Below are positions 1 through 8,959 of a stretch of DNA of 64,000 nucleotides, in pieces. The notes beneath the pieces are model-generated. The model did not search any database and was not told where the DNA came from. It worked only from the letters and a program-made list of their open reading frames with translations. Both the position numbers and the translations under genes were made by a program. The stretch spans positions 3,658,001 through 3,722,000 of the forward strand of contig NZ_LT607753.1 of assembly GCF_900090295.1 (NCBI RefSeq), read 5' to 3'. This stretch comes from Micromonospora coxensis (lineage in GTDB: Bacteria > Actinomycetota > Actinomycetes > Mycobacteriales > Micromonosporaceae). Numbering within the stretch: the stretch's first letter is position 1; every line of letters begins with the position of its first letter.

Positions 1-160
1 TGGCGTCCGGCGACCCGGTGCGGGCGGCGACGGTGGGCGCGCCGGACCGGGTGGCGGGATCGCCTTTCGTCGTCACCGCTAAAGCGTGCCCGACCGATGC
101 AAGGGAAGACAACCGGACGGTAATAACGGTCGGGTTGCGTCGGGGGGACTCAACCTCGAC
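1..160. other. Left-edge stretch upstream of dnaK, no supported gene
   Basis: No reading frame here resembles a known protein and no convincing ribosome-binding site or stop arrangement marks the end of an upstream gene. The first 80 bases could be the tail of a gene truncated by the window edge, but all three forward frames are ambiguous. The remainder is probably the dnaK upstream region. Confidence 0.3.
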
Positions 161-207
161 TTGCGGTTTCCCGGCGGCGTGGCACTATTGAGTCAAGTTC
201 ACTCAAC
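161..207 (+). promoter_or_regulatory. dnaK promoter with HAIR operator (HspR binding site)
   Basis: TTGAGT at 188-193 and ACTCAA at 201-206 form an inverted repeat with a 7-base spacer, matching the actinobacterial HAIR consensus (CTTGAGT-N7-ACTCAAG) except for the outermost bases. A -35-like TTGCGG (161-166) and a -10-like CACTAT (183-188) place the operator on the -10 region, as expected for repression. HspR is encoded as the fourth gene of this operon, so feedback control of the heat-shock operon is likely. The HAIR match is seen directly; the exact promoter hexamers are inferred. Confidence 0.82.
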
Positions 208-284
208 TTGTGGTGCGGTCGCTGCGGGCGGCCCGCCGGGCAGGCCCTCCGACCTGCTCATCGTTACGAAGCGAGGAAGCGAAG

Positions 285-2144
<1,860 letters not shown>

Positions 2145-2189
2145 CGCTCCCCGGACACGGAACCACGGCTGAGGGATCGAGGTAGTCGC

Positions 2190-2933
2190 ATGACGGAGAA
2201 GCCACGAGCCGCCGACCCGGCCTCCACCGGGTCGACGCCGGGTGGCTCCGCGCCCGCCGAGCAGGCCAACGGCGACGGGCCGCGGGTCGTCATCCGCAAC
2301 AACCGCAAGATCGGCAAGACCGAGGAGACGCCCGCCGCGGCCGACGCCGGGGCGGACGCCCCGGCCGAGGGTCTGGTCGAGGAGGGCGAGGTCGTGGTCG
2401 ACGAGATCGAGGTCGAGGCGACCTCGGTCTCCGGACCGCCGGTGGTGGACGCGCCGGCACAGCCGGTCGAGGAGGCCGCCGCGCCGGCCGCGCCGCTCGG
2501 CGCCGAGCTGGAGGCCCTCCGGGCCGAACTCGACGAGCGGACCCGGGACGTGCAGCGGGTGTCGGCGGAGTACGCCAACTACCGCAAGCGGGTGGACCGC
2601 GACCGCGCCCTGGTCCAGGAGCAGGCCACCGGCTCGGTGCTCGCCGCGCTGCTGCCGATCCTGGACGACCTGGACCGGGCCCGCGAGCACGGTGACCTGG
2701 TCGGGCCGTTCGGCACCGTGGCCGAGCAGCTCACCACGGCGCTGGGCAAGTTCGGGCTCACTCCCTTCGGGGAGCAGGGCGACCCGTTCGACCCGACCCG
2801 GCACGAGGCGGTCGCGCACCAGACCTCGGCCGACGTGGACGCGCCGACCTGCGTCCAGGTGATGCGCCGGGGCTACCTGCTCGGGGAGCGGCTGCTGCGG
2901 CCCGCGCTGGTCGCGGTCGCCGACCCGGAATAG
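2190..2933 (+). CDS. grpE: Nucleotide exchange factor GrpE
   Basis: Dimeric exchange factor that releases ADP from DnaK. The 247-residue product has a long acidic, Ala/Pro-rich N-terminal half (about 1-110) absent from the compact E. coli protein, then a long-helix segment with RDVQRVSAEYANYRKRVDRD and a C-terminal beta domain with DDLDRAREHGDLVGPF and HEAVAHQTS. The end is somewhat divergent but the family is clear. It starts 45 bases after dnaK with a GAGG-type ribosome site and precedes dnaJ by 79 bases, so the three chaperone genes are probably co-transcribed. Confidence 0.95.
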   Translation: MTEKPRAADPASTGSTPGGSAPAEQANGDGPRVVIRNNRKIGKTEETPAAADAGADAPAEGLVEEGEVVVDEIEVEATSVSGPPVVDAPAQPVEEAAAPAAPLGAELEALRAELDERTRDVQRVSAEYANYRKRVDRDRALVQEQATGSVLAALLPILDDLDRAREHGDLVGPFGTVAEQLTTALGKFGLTPFGEQGDPFDPTRHEAVAHQTSADVDAPTCVQVMRRGYLLGERLLRPALVAVADPE

Positions 2934-3012
2934 TGCACGACCATCCGGTCGCCCCGCCTGCCCCGACCGGGCGGGTGGGGCGACCGGGCCACATCGCGAA
3001 GGGGGTGGACCG

Positions 3013-4197
3013 GTGAGTTCCAAGGACTGGATCGAGAAGGACTACTACGCCGCGCTCGGCGTGCAGAAGTCCGCCTCCTCGGACGAGATCAAGAAGGCGT
3101 ACCGGAAGTTGGCCCGGGAGTCCCACCCGGACCACAACCCCGGTGACCCGAAGGCCGAGGAGCGGTTCAAGGCCGTCTCCGAGGCGTACGCGGTGCTCGG
3201 CGACGAGGCCAAGCGCCGCGAGTACGACGAGATGCGGTCGCTCTTCGGCTCGGGCGCGTTCCGGCGCGGCGCCCGGGGCGGGCAGCCCGGCGGCGGGGTG
3301 CCGTTCGACGTCTCCGACCTGTTCGGCGGCGCGGCCGGCGGCGGCGACACCCGGTTCGGCGGGGGCGGCTTCACCGACCTGTTCAGCACGATCTTCTCCG
3401 GTGGCGGGGCCGGTGGACCGGCCCGGGCCCGGGGCCCGGCGCGCGGTCGGGACGTCGAGGCCGAGGTGGCGCTCGACTTCGACGACGCGGTACGCGGGGT
3501 GACCCTCCCGCTGTCGCTGCGCGCGCCCGGGGTCTGCGACACCTGCCACGGCAACGGCGCGAAGCCCGGCACCCAGCCGAAGGCGTGCCCGGTCTGCCAC
3601 GGCGCCGGGGTGACCAACCGCAACCAGGGGTCGTTCAGCTTCTCCGAGCCGTGCCGCAACTGCCAGGGCGTGGGCACCGTCGTGGAGGAGAAGTGCCCGG
3701 AGTGCCAGGGCACCGGCGGGGTGACCAAGACCCGGACGCTGAACGTGCGCTTCCCCGCCGGGGTGGCCGACGGTCAGCGGATCCGGTTGGCCGGGCGCGG
3801 TGAGCCGGGCGAGCGCGGCGGGCCGGCGGGTGACCTGTTCGTACAGGTGAAGGTCCGCCCGGACGAGCTGTTCGGGCGTACCGGGGACGATCTCACCCTG
3901 GCCGTCCCGATCACCTTCGCCGAGGCGGTGCTCGGCACCGACCTGCGGGTACCCACGCTCGACGGCGCGGTGACCCTGCGGGTGCCGCCGGGCACGCCGT
4001 CCGGCCGGGTGCTGCGGGCCCGCGGCAAGGGTGTGGTGCGCAAGGACGGGCAGGCCGGCGACCTGCTGGTCACGCTCGACGTGGTGGTGCCGGCGACGGT
4101 GTCGGACGAGGCCCGGTCGGCGCTGGAGTCGTTCGCGGCGCGGACGCCGCCGGCGGCTCGGGAACATCTCGACGCGCGGGTGCGTCGGGTCGGTTGA
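3013..4197 (+). CDS. dnaJ: Co-chaperone DnaJ (Hsp40), type I
   Basis: Stimulates DnaK ATP hydrolysis and delivers substrates. The 394-residue protein has an N-terminal J-domain (about 10-75; YYAALGV then HPD in ESHPDHNPGD), a Gly/Phe-rich region (80-155), and four zinc-finger repeats CDTCHGNG, CPVCHGAG, CRNCQGVG and CPECQGTG (about 175-245). The C-terminal substrate-binding domain is complete. GTG at 3013 follows a GGGGGTGGACCG ribosome site. The stop overlaps a possible TTG start of hspR, although the better hspR start lies 30 bases on. Confidence 0.97.
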   Translation: MSSKDWIEKDYYAALGVQKSASSDEIKKAYRKLARESHPDHNPGDPKAEERFKAVSEAYAVLGDEAKRREYDEMRSLFGSGAFRRGARGGQPGGGVPFDVSDLFGGAAGGGDTRFGGGGFTDLFSTIFSGGGAGGPARARGPARGRDVEAEVALDFDDAVRGVTLPLSLRAPGVCDTCHGNGAKPGTQPKACPVCHGAGVTNRNQGSFSFSEPCRNCQGVGTVVEEKCPECQGTGGVTKTRTLNVRFPAGVADGQRIRLAGRGEPGERGGPAGDLFVQVKVRPDELFGRTGDDLTLAVPITFAEAVLGTDLRVPTLDGAVTLRVPPGTPSGRVLRARGKGVVRKDGQAGDLLVTLDVVVPATVSDEARSALESFAARTPPAAREHLDARVRRVG

Positions 4198-4226
4198 CCG
4201 GTGGATCGGGTGCGGAGGTGAGCGGG

Positions 4227-4664
4227 ATGTCGGGCGGATACGTCGGTTCGGATGACCCTGCCTACGAGGCCAAGGTGCTGATGATCTCGGTCGCGGCGCG
4301 GATGGCGGGCATGCACCCGCAGACCCTGCGCCAGTACGACCGACTGGGGCTGGTGCAGGCCGGCCGGGCGGCCGGCGGTGGGCGGCGCTACAGCGTGCGC
4401 GACGTGGTGCTGCTGCGCGAGGTGCAGCGGCTCAGCCAGGACGAGGGCGTCAACCTCGCCGGGGTCAAGCGGATCATCGGGCTGGAGCGACTGCTGGAGC
4501 AGGCGCAGCAGCGGGTGGCCCGGCTGGAGGCGGAGCTGGACGCCGCGTACCGGCGCATCGCCGAACTGGAGGCGATGGCCGCCTTCCCCGGTCGGGACCT
4601 GGTGCCCACCAACCGCACCTCCACCGCGCTCGTGGTGTGGCGGCCCCGCCGCACCGAGCGCTGA
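4227..4664 (+). CDS. hspR: Heat-shock repressor HspR (MerR family)
   Basis: Transcriptional repressor that binds HAIR sites, usually with DnaK as co-repressor. The 145-residue product has a MerR-type winged helix with ISVAARMAGMHPQTLRQYD and RYSVRDVVLLREVQRLS, then a coiled-coil region (LLEQAQQRVARLEAELDAAY). I prefer ATG 4227 because GGAGG at 4214-4218 is ideally spaced; a TTG at 4194 overlapping the dnaJ stop would add 11 residues without its own ribosome site. Two HAIR operators in this window, upstream of dnaK and clpB, are its expected targets. Confidence 0.95.
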   Translation: MSGGYVGSDDPAYEAKVLMISVAARMAGMHPQTLRQYDRLGLVQAGRAAGGGRRYSVRDVVLLREVQRLSQDEGVNLAGVKRIIGLERLLEQAQQRVARLEAELDAAYRRIAELEAMAAFPGRDLVPTNRTSTALVVWRPRRTER

Positions 4665-4673
4665 ACACGCCCC

Positions 4674-4710
4674 GTCGCGCCCGGCCGCCTTCCGCGCGGC
4701 CGGGCGCGAC
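4674..4710 (+). terminator. Strong hairpin ending the dnaK operon
   Basis: A perfect 15-base-pair GC-rich stem (4674-4688 with 4696-4710) and a 7-base loop begins 10 bases after the hspR stop. It lacks a T tract, as many actinomycete terminators do. Position and symmetry support termination of dnaK-grpE-dnaJ-hspR. Confidence 0.8.
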
Positions 4711-4774
4711 CACGTCCACGCCCCGTCCGATGCCTGCGGCGTAGCGACCAGCGCCGCGGGCCGGCGGGTCGTCG

Positions 4775-4825
4775 GTGGAACACCATGGACGTGATCATGG
4801 GCGTTTGACGTACATGGCGTTCCAC
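4775..4825. repeat. Imperfect 18-bp palindromic element between hspR and the next gene
   Basis: Arms at 4775-4792 and 4808-4825 are complementary at 16 of 18 positions, with a 15-base loop starting GATCATGGGCG. This is far more symmetric than chance and separate from the operon terminator. It could be a regulatory dyad or one copy of a dispersed palindromic repeat. Its function is unknown. Confidence 0.65.
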
Positions 4826-4928
4826 TCAGCGCGGTGTTGCCGGTTTGCCCGCGAGGGCGGCAGAGGCTTCGCTAGCCTGTGAATCAGGTCCAACCGACTC
4901 AATCCGGACTCCGATGGCAGGGGGAGCC

Positions 4929-5138
4929 ATGGCGGAATCGGCGAAGAAGGTTGCCCAGCAGGCAGAGGACCGGCTCGACAAGGTGGCGAAGAACGTCCGG
5001 GAGAGGTTCGACCGGATCACCGAGGGCCGCTTCACTGACGAGATCAAGAACGGCAGGTTCGCCGATCAGGTCGACCACGGCGTCGACCAGGGGCGCGCCG
5101 AGGCGAGACGCCGCAATCAGGGTGGATCGGCACGCTGA
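4929..5138 (+). CDS. Small charged protein, possibly MT0933/Rv0909-like antitoxin
   Basis: A 69-residue soluble, strongly charged and probably helical protein (MAESAKKVAQQAEDRLDKV then EIKNGRFADQVDHGV). Length and the Lys/Glu/Asp-rich helical pattern resemble the actinobacterial MT0933-like antitoxin family, but the match is weak and from memory. ATG 4929 has AGGGGAG five bases upstream; an in-frame ATG at 4914 is possible but would overlap that site. No toxin partner is adjacent: the neighbours are hspR and a convergent MMPL gene. A short DNA-binding or stress protein is equally possible. Confidence 0.6.
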   Translation: MAESAKKVAQQAEDRLDKVAKNVRERFDRITEGRFTDEIKNGRFADQVDHGVDQGRAEARRRNQGGSAR

Positions 5139-5153
5139 CGATCCGCCGACGTG

Positions 5154-5184
5154 CGGGCCGGGACCCACGGGGGGTCCCGGCCCG
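5154..5184. terminator. Bidirectional terminator between convergent genes
   Basis: A perfect 13-base-pair stem (5154-5166 with 5172-5184) around a 5-base loop lies between the small plus-strand gene and the end of the minus-strand MMPL gene, so it can serve both. Confidence 0.8.
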
Positions 5185-5235
5185 TTCGCCGTCCGGCGCG
5201 GGCCGAGACGCCGGTGTCGCCGTTGCGGGGTCGTC

Positions 5236-7608
5236 TCAGCTCGTGCGGGTCGGGGTGGGGCGCGCGTCGGCGGCCGGCTCGTGGACGGACGGCCACCAGG
5301 CGCGGTGGCCGAGCATGCCCAGCACCGCCGGCGCCAGCACCACCCGGATCACCGTCGCGTCCACCAGCACCGCCGTGGCCAGCCCGATCCCGATCATCTT
5401 GACCAGGGTGTCGTCGATGGCGGCGAAGCTGACGAAGACCACCGCCATGATGGTCGCCGCCGCCGTGATCACCCGGCCCGTCCCGGCCAGGCCGGCCACC
5501 ACCGCCCGGTGCGGGTCCCCGGTGCGCCGGTACTCCTCCTGCACCGAGGAGAGCAGGAACACCTCGTAGTCCATGGAGAGCCCGAAGAGGATCGCGAAGA
5601 GCAGCATCGGCACCACCGACATGATCGGCACCGGTTGATCCACCCCGAGCAGGGACAACCCCCAACCCCACTGGAAGACCGCGACCAGCACGCCGTACGC
5701 GGCGCCGATGGAGAGCAGCGCCATCAGCGCGGCCTTCACCGCGATCAGCGGCGCCCGGAACATCGCCACCAGCAGCAGGCCGCCGGCCACCACCACGCCG
5801 AGCACCACCCAGGGCAGCCGGCGGGCGACCGCGTCGGCCATGTCGATCATGTACGCCGTCTGGCCGCCGACCGCCACCCGCGCGCCGTCGGGGCCCAGCG
5901 CCGAGGGTCCGACGGTACGGCGGATCCGGTGCACCAGATCGGCGACCTGCTGGTCCTGCGGCGCGTGCCGGGGCACCACGGTGAGCAGCGCCAGGGTGCC
6001 GTCCGGGCTGCGTACCGGCGGGGTGGCCAGTGCCACCTCGGGATCGGCGGTGAGCGCGTCGGCCAGTCGGGCGAGGGAGCCGTCGGTCGGTGTGCCGGCG
6101 GGCCGGTGCACCGCCAGGACGAGCGGCGCGTTCCAGCCCGGCCCCAGTTCCCGCCGCACGGTGTCGTACGCCTGCCGCTGCGGCCAGCTCTCCGGCTGGT
6201 TGCCGTCGTCCGGGGTGCCCAGTCGCAGGGTGAGCAGCGGGGCGGCGAGCCCCAGCAGCACCACCGTGGCACCCACCCCGTACGCGACCCGTCTCCGGTC
6301 CAGGTGCCACCCCCACCGCACCCACCACCCCGGCCGCCCCCGCTCCCCACTCACGCCCCCGCCCGGCTGCCCGGCCCCGCCCGGCCTCCCGGCCCCGCTT
6401 CCATCTGTGTCGATCAAGAGGTTTGGGTCCACATCCGGCCCGTTTCCGGACCCGAACCTCTTGATCACCGACGCTGCCCCCGCCGACACCGACGCTGCCC
6501 CCGCCGACACCGACGCTGCCGACGCCGTCCCGGCCCTCGCGGATGGCGACGTCGACGTCTCCGCCGCCCCAGGCGGCGGGTTGCGGCGGCGGGGGAGGCG
6601 GCCGAGGTTGACGCGGGGGCCGAGCAGGCCGAGGAGGGCGGGTAGGAGGGTGAGGGCGGCGACCATCATCGCGGCGACCGTCAGCGCGGCGGCCACGCCC
6701 AGCGCGCCGACGAACGGGATGCCGGTGAACACCAGCCCGAGGATGGCGACCACGACGGTCGCGCCCGCGAAGAGGACGGCGTGCCCGGCGGTGGCGACGG
6801 CCCGGCCGGCGGCGGCCACCGTGGGCAGCCCCTCGGCGAGGGCGGCGCGGAACCGGGTGACCACGAAGAGCGCGTAGTCGATGCCGGCGCCGAGCCCGAG
6901 CATCACCGCCACGATCGGCGCGGCGGTGGGGATCTCCGTGGTCGCGGCGGCGATCAGCATCAGGCCGGTGCCGACCACCAGCCCGGCGAGCGCCACCAGG
7001 ATCGGCAGCCCGGCCGCCACCGCCGAGCCGAACGCCACGAGCAGCACCAGCAGGGCGACGCCGAGCCCGACCGCCTCCGCCGGCCCGGTCTCCGGCTCGA
7101 AGGCCAAGTCGACGACGAGGCCACGGAAGGTGACCTCGACGCCGTGTGCGCGTACCTGGCCGGCGGCCGCGTCGAGCCGGTGGTACGCCTCGGGCCCGAG
7201 GTCGCCGAGTTCCTCGCCGTAGCGGACGGTCCCGACGGCGGTGCGGCCGTCCGGTGCGACCACCCCCCGGCCCGCGAGCGGGTCCTCGACGGCGGTGACG
7301 CCGGGCTGGCGGCGGATCGCCGCCGTCATCGCCGTGATCGCGGCCTGCCGCTCGGGGGTGCGCAGGTCCCCGTCGGGGCTGTGCCAGACCACTTCGGCGC
7401 TGGCCGCGCCGTACTCGGGGAAGGCGTCGCGGGCCAGGTCGGCGGCGCGTTGGGACTCCGCTCCGGGGATCCGGAAGTCGTTGACGAAGCCGCCGCCCAC
7501 CGCCGGTCCGACGGCGATCAGGGCGACGGCCGCCAGCAGCCAGAGGCCGAGGGTGCGCCAGGGGTGGCCGGCGGTGGCGCGGCCGAGCCGATCGAGGGTC
7601 CGTTCCAT
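5236..7608 (-). CDS. MMPL/RND-family membrane exporter
   Basis: Proton-driven exporter of the MMPL branch of the RND superfamily, in the cytoplasmic membrane; actinomycete members move lipids or hydrophobic drugs. The 790-residue protein has two repeats: TM1 (about 20-38), an outer domain, a TM2-TM6 bundle with GLGAGIDYALFVVTRFR (the DY signature), a cytoplasmic linker (about 340-430), then TM7, outer domain two and a second bundle with LFGLSMDYEVFLLS. ATG 7608 gives the normal MERTLDRLGRA start; longer frames cross the divergent promoter. The linker is unusually long and low-complexity and contains a hairpin-derived insertion. A TetR gene is divergent, suggesting inducible control. Confidence 0.93.
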   Translation of the reverse strand: MERTLDRLGRATAGHPWRTLGLWLLAAVALIAVGPAVGGGFVNDFRIPGAESQRAADLARDAFPEYGAASAEVVWHSPDGDLRTPERQAAITAMTAAIRRQPGVTAVEDPLAGRGVVAPDGRTAVGTVRYGEELGDLGPEAYHRLDAAAGQVRAHGVEVTFRGLVVDLAFEPETGPAEAVGLGVALLVLLVAFGSAVAAGLPILVALAGLVVGTGLMLIAAATTEIPTAAPIVAVMLGLGAGIDYALFVVTRFRAALAEGLPTVAAAGRAVATAGHAVLFAGATVVVAILGLVFTGIPFVGALGVAAALTVAAMMVAALTLLPALLGLLGPRVNLGRLPRRRNPPPGAAETSTSPSARAGTASAASVSAGAASVSAGAASVIKRFGSGNGPDVDPNLLIDTDGSGAGRPGGAGQPGGGVSGERGRPGWWVRWGWHLDRRRVAYGVGATVVLLGLAAPLLTLRLGTPDDGNQPESWPQRQAYDTVRRELGPGWNAPLVLAVHRPAGTPTDGSLARLADALTADPEVALATPPVRSPDGTLALLTVVPRHAPQDQQVADLVHRIRRTVGPSALGPDGARVAVGGQTAYMIDMADAVARRLPWVVLGVVVAGGLLLVAMFRAPLIAVKAALMALLSIGAAYGVLVAVFQWGWGLSLLGVDQPVPIMSVVPMLLFAILFGLSMDYEVFLLSSVQEEYRRTGDPHRAVVAGLAGTGRVITAAATIMAVVFVSFAAIDDTLVKMIGIGLATAVLVDATVIRVVLAPAVLGMLGHRAWWPSVHEPAADARPTPTRTS
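6412..6466. repeat. Palindromic element embedded in the MMPL coding sequence
   Basis: Arms at 6412-6430 and 6448-6466 (GATCAAGAGGTTTGGGTCC and its near-perfect complement, one T/C difference) flank a 17-base loop. It lies in frame in the MMPL gene and encodes about 18 residues, with IKRFGSG and DPNLLID, in the predicted cytoplasmic linker. Its plan resembles the intergenic hairpins near 44.0, 50.6 and 63.0 kb, whose arms also begin GATCA. It is probably a small repeat that was tolerated in a flexible linker. Confidence 0.75.
6470..6520. repeat. 21-bp tandem repeat in the MMPL linker
   Basis: Two full 21-base units (6470-6490, 6491-6511) and a 9-base third start encode the repeated residues ASVSAGA on the minus strand. 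The repeat abuts the embedded palindrome and suggests slippage expansion of a non-essential linker. Confidence 0.75.
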
Positions 7609-7628
7609 GGGAGCAGAAAAACACACTG

Positions 7629-7670
7629 ACTGCATTTTTGCAACGAGTGCAGTTAGGCAGCCGGTGCAGT
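7629..7670. promoter_or_regulatory. Putative TetR operator in the MMPL/tetR divergent promoter
   Basis: The 73-base divergent gap holds ACTGCA (7629-7634) and inverted TGCAGT (7648-7653), a second TGCAGT (7665-7670), and a small dyad TGCA-TTTT-TGCA (7631-7642). A -10-like TAACCT (7670-7675) ends six bases before the tetR ATG, so tetR may be leaderless and autorepressed. Repeats are seen; binding is inferred. Confidence 0.6.
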
Positions 7671-7681
7671 AACCTGTCGGG

Positions 7682-8317
7682 ATGACGACCGGCCCGGGCC
7701 TGCGGGAGCGCAAGAAGGAGCGCACCCGCCAGGCGTTGATCTCCGCCGCCCTGGAGCTGTTCGCGCAGCGCGGGTACGACGCCACGACCGTCGCCGACAT
7801 CGCGGCCGGAGCGGACGTCTCCACCCGGACCTTCTTCAGCTACTTCCCGAGCAAGGAGGAGATCCTCTTCGCCGACACCGAGGAGCGACTGGCGCTGGCC
7901 TTCGCCGTCATCGACGAACGGCGGCCCGGCGACGAGCCGGTGGACGTGCTGGTCCGCGCGATCACCGTCATCCTCGACCGGGCCGAGCGGTTCGGTCAGG
8001 TCTTCGACCGTGCGGTCCCGGTGCGGATCCGCATGGTCTTCTCGGTGCCGTCGGTGCAGGGGATGGCGCTGCGACGGCTGCTCTCCGCCCAGCGGCGGTT
8101 GGCCGACCGGCTGCACGCGGCCTTCCCGGACCGGCTGGACCGGGTCGAGGCCGCCGCCGTGGTGGGGGCGCTCGTCGGCGCGGTGGTGAACACCCTGCTC
8201 TCGCTGGCGGAGTCACCGGAGCATGCGGAGCAACTGCTCACCGGGGACCCCGAACCGGTCCTCGGGCACCTGCGCCGCGCGGTCGACGTCGCCGTACGCG
8301 GCATCGCGTCGCGCTGA
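7682..8317 (+). CDS. TetR/AcrR-family transcriptional regulator of the MMPL gene
   Basis: A 211-residue one-component repressor. The N-terminal helix-turn-helix is canonical (RQALISAALELFAQRGYDAT, then TVADIAAGADVSTRTFFSYF and PSKEEILF); the C-terminal ligand domain is divergent and contains AAVVGALVGAVVNTLL. It is divergent from the MMPL exporter with a 73-base gap containing inverted repeats, the usual layout for a local repressor responding to an exported substrate. ATG 7682 lies six bases after a TAACCT -10-like sequence and has no clear ribosome site, so a leaderless transcript is plausible. Confidence 0.93.
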   Translation: MTTGPGLRERKKERTRQALISAALELFAQRGYDATTVADIAAGADVSTRTFFSYFPSKEEILFADTEERLALAFAVIDERRPGDEPVDVLVRAITVILDRAERFGQVFDRAVPVRIRMVFSVPSVQGMALRRLLSAQRRLADRLHAAFPDRLDRVEAAAVVGALVGAVVNTLLSLAESPEHAEQLLTGDPEPVLGHLRRAVDVAVRGIASR

Positions 8318-8356
8318 CCGGCGGCGGGTCAGCAGAACGCGCTGATCGGCAGCGGG

Positions 8357-8788
8357 TCAGCCGATCCGGCGGTTCTCCCGGACCAGGCCACCCTCGCACC
8401 AGTCGCGGTACACGAAGAGGTCCTGCCGGGCGAGCAGCACCCGGCTGTTGTGCGCCCAGTTGCGCATCAGCTCGTCGCCCTCCCGCTCGGCCTGCTCGAC
8501 CAGCTTGCGGAAGCGGCGCTTCGGGTGGGCCCGGAAGTTCGTCCGGATCCCGTCCGCCGCGTAGATGTAGAGGCAGTGCAGGGCGAACCGGCGGGCCGGG
8601 CAGCCCGGGTCCATGGCCAGGTCGAAGAGGGTGAGCACCAGGTGGTCCCCGGCGACGAGCAGGTCCCAGTCCGGCGGCATCGACGACAGCGGCACCGAGT
8701 CGGGGTGGTACGCCCAGGCCCGCAACTCCGCCGCCGACGGGTCGACGGGGTTGGCGAAGCCGTGGAACGTCGAATCCTGCGCGTTCAC
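8357..8788 (-). CDS. Conserved hypothetical protein
   Basis: A 143-residue soluble protein I cannot assign. It has no membrane segment or signal peptide; the C-terminal half is charged (HPKRRFRKLVEQAEREGDEL) and there are conserved-looking aromatic stretches such as FALHCLYIYAADGIR. GTG 8788 is chosen because GGAAGG lies seven bases upstream; a longer frame to 8932 would add Arg/Pro-rich residues overlapping the neighbour's terminator region. It converges on tetR with a 39-base gap and is separated from the antiporter operon by a strong hairpin, so it is probably a single-gene unit. Confidence 0.75.
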   Translation of the reverse strand: MNAQDSTFHGFANPVDPSAAELRAWAYHPDSVPLSSMPPDWDLLVAGDHLVLTLFDLAMDPGCPARRFALHCLYIYAADGIRTNFRAHPKRRFRKLVEQAEREGDELMRNWAHNSRVLLARQDLFVYRDWCEGGLVRENRRIG

Positions 8789-8919
8789 CGGCCAACCTTC
8801 CGCTCGCCCGCGGGGCGTTCCGGCCACCCGCGGGACCCCTGGCTTGCTGGGGCGAAACGGTAGCCGCAGGCAGCGGGCCGACGGAAGAGGCGGTCGGGAC
8901 CAATTCGGCAACGGCCGGA

Positions 8920-8953
8920 CCGGCCGGGTCACCCGTACGGGCGACCCGGCCGG
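8920..8953 (-). terminator. Terminator of the antiporter operon
   Basis: An 11-base-pair perfect stem (8920-8930 with 8943-8953) encloses an inner CCCGTACGGG palindrome. It lies just downstream of the antiporter stop on the minus strand. Confidence 0.8.
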
Positions 8954-8959
8954 GTGGAC

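Noticed and set aside
4199..4255. TTG start for hspR at 4194
   Set aside because: No ribosome site for it, whereas ATG 4227 has an ideal GGAGG; the extra 11 residues are not family-like.
5117..8116. 999-residue minus-strand frame overlapping the MMPL and tetR genes
   Set aside because: Out of frame with the MMPL product and rich in Arg/Gly; a shadow.
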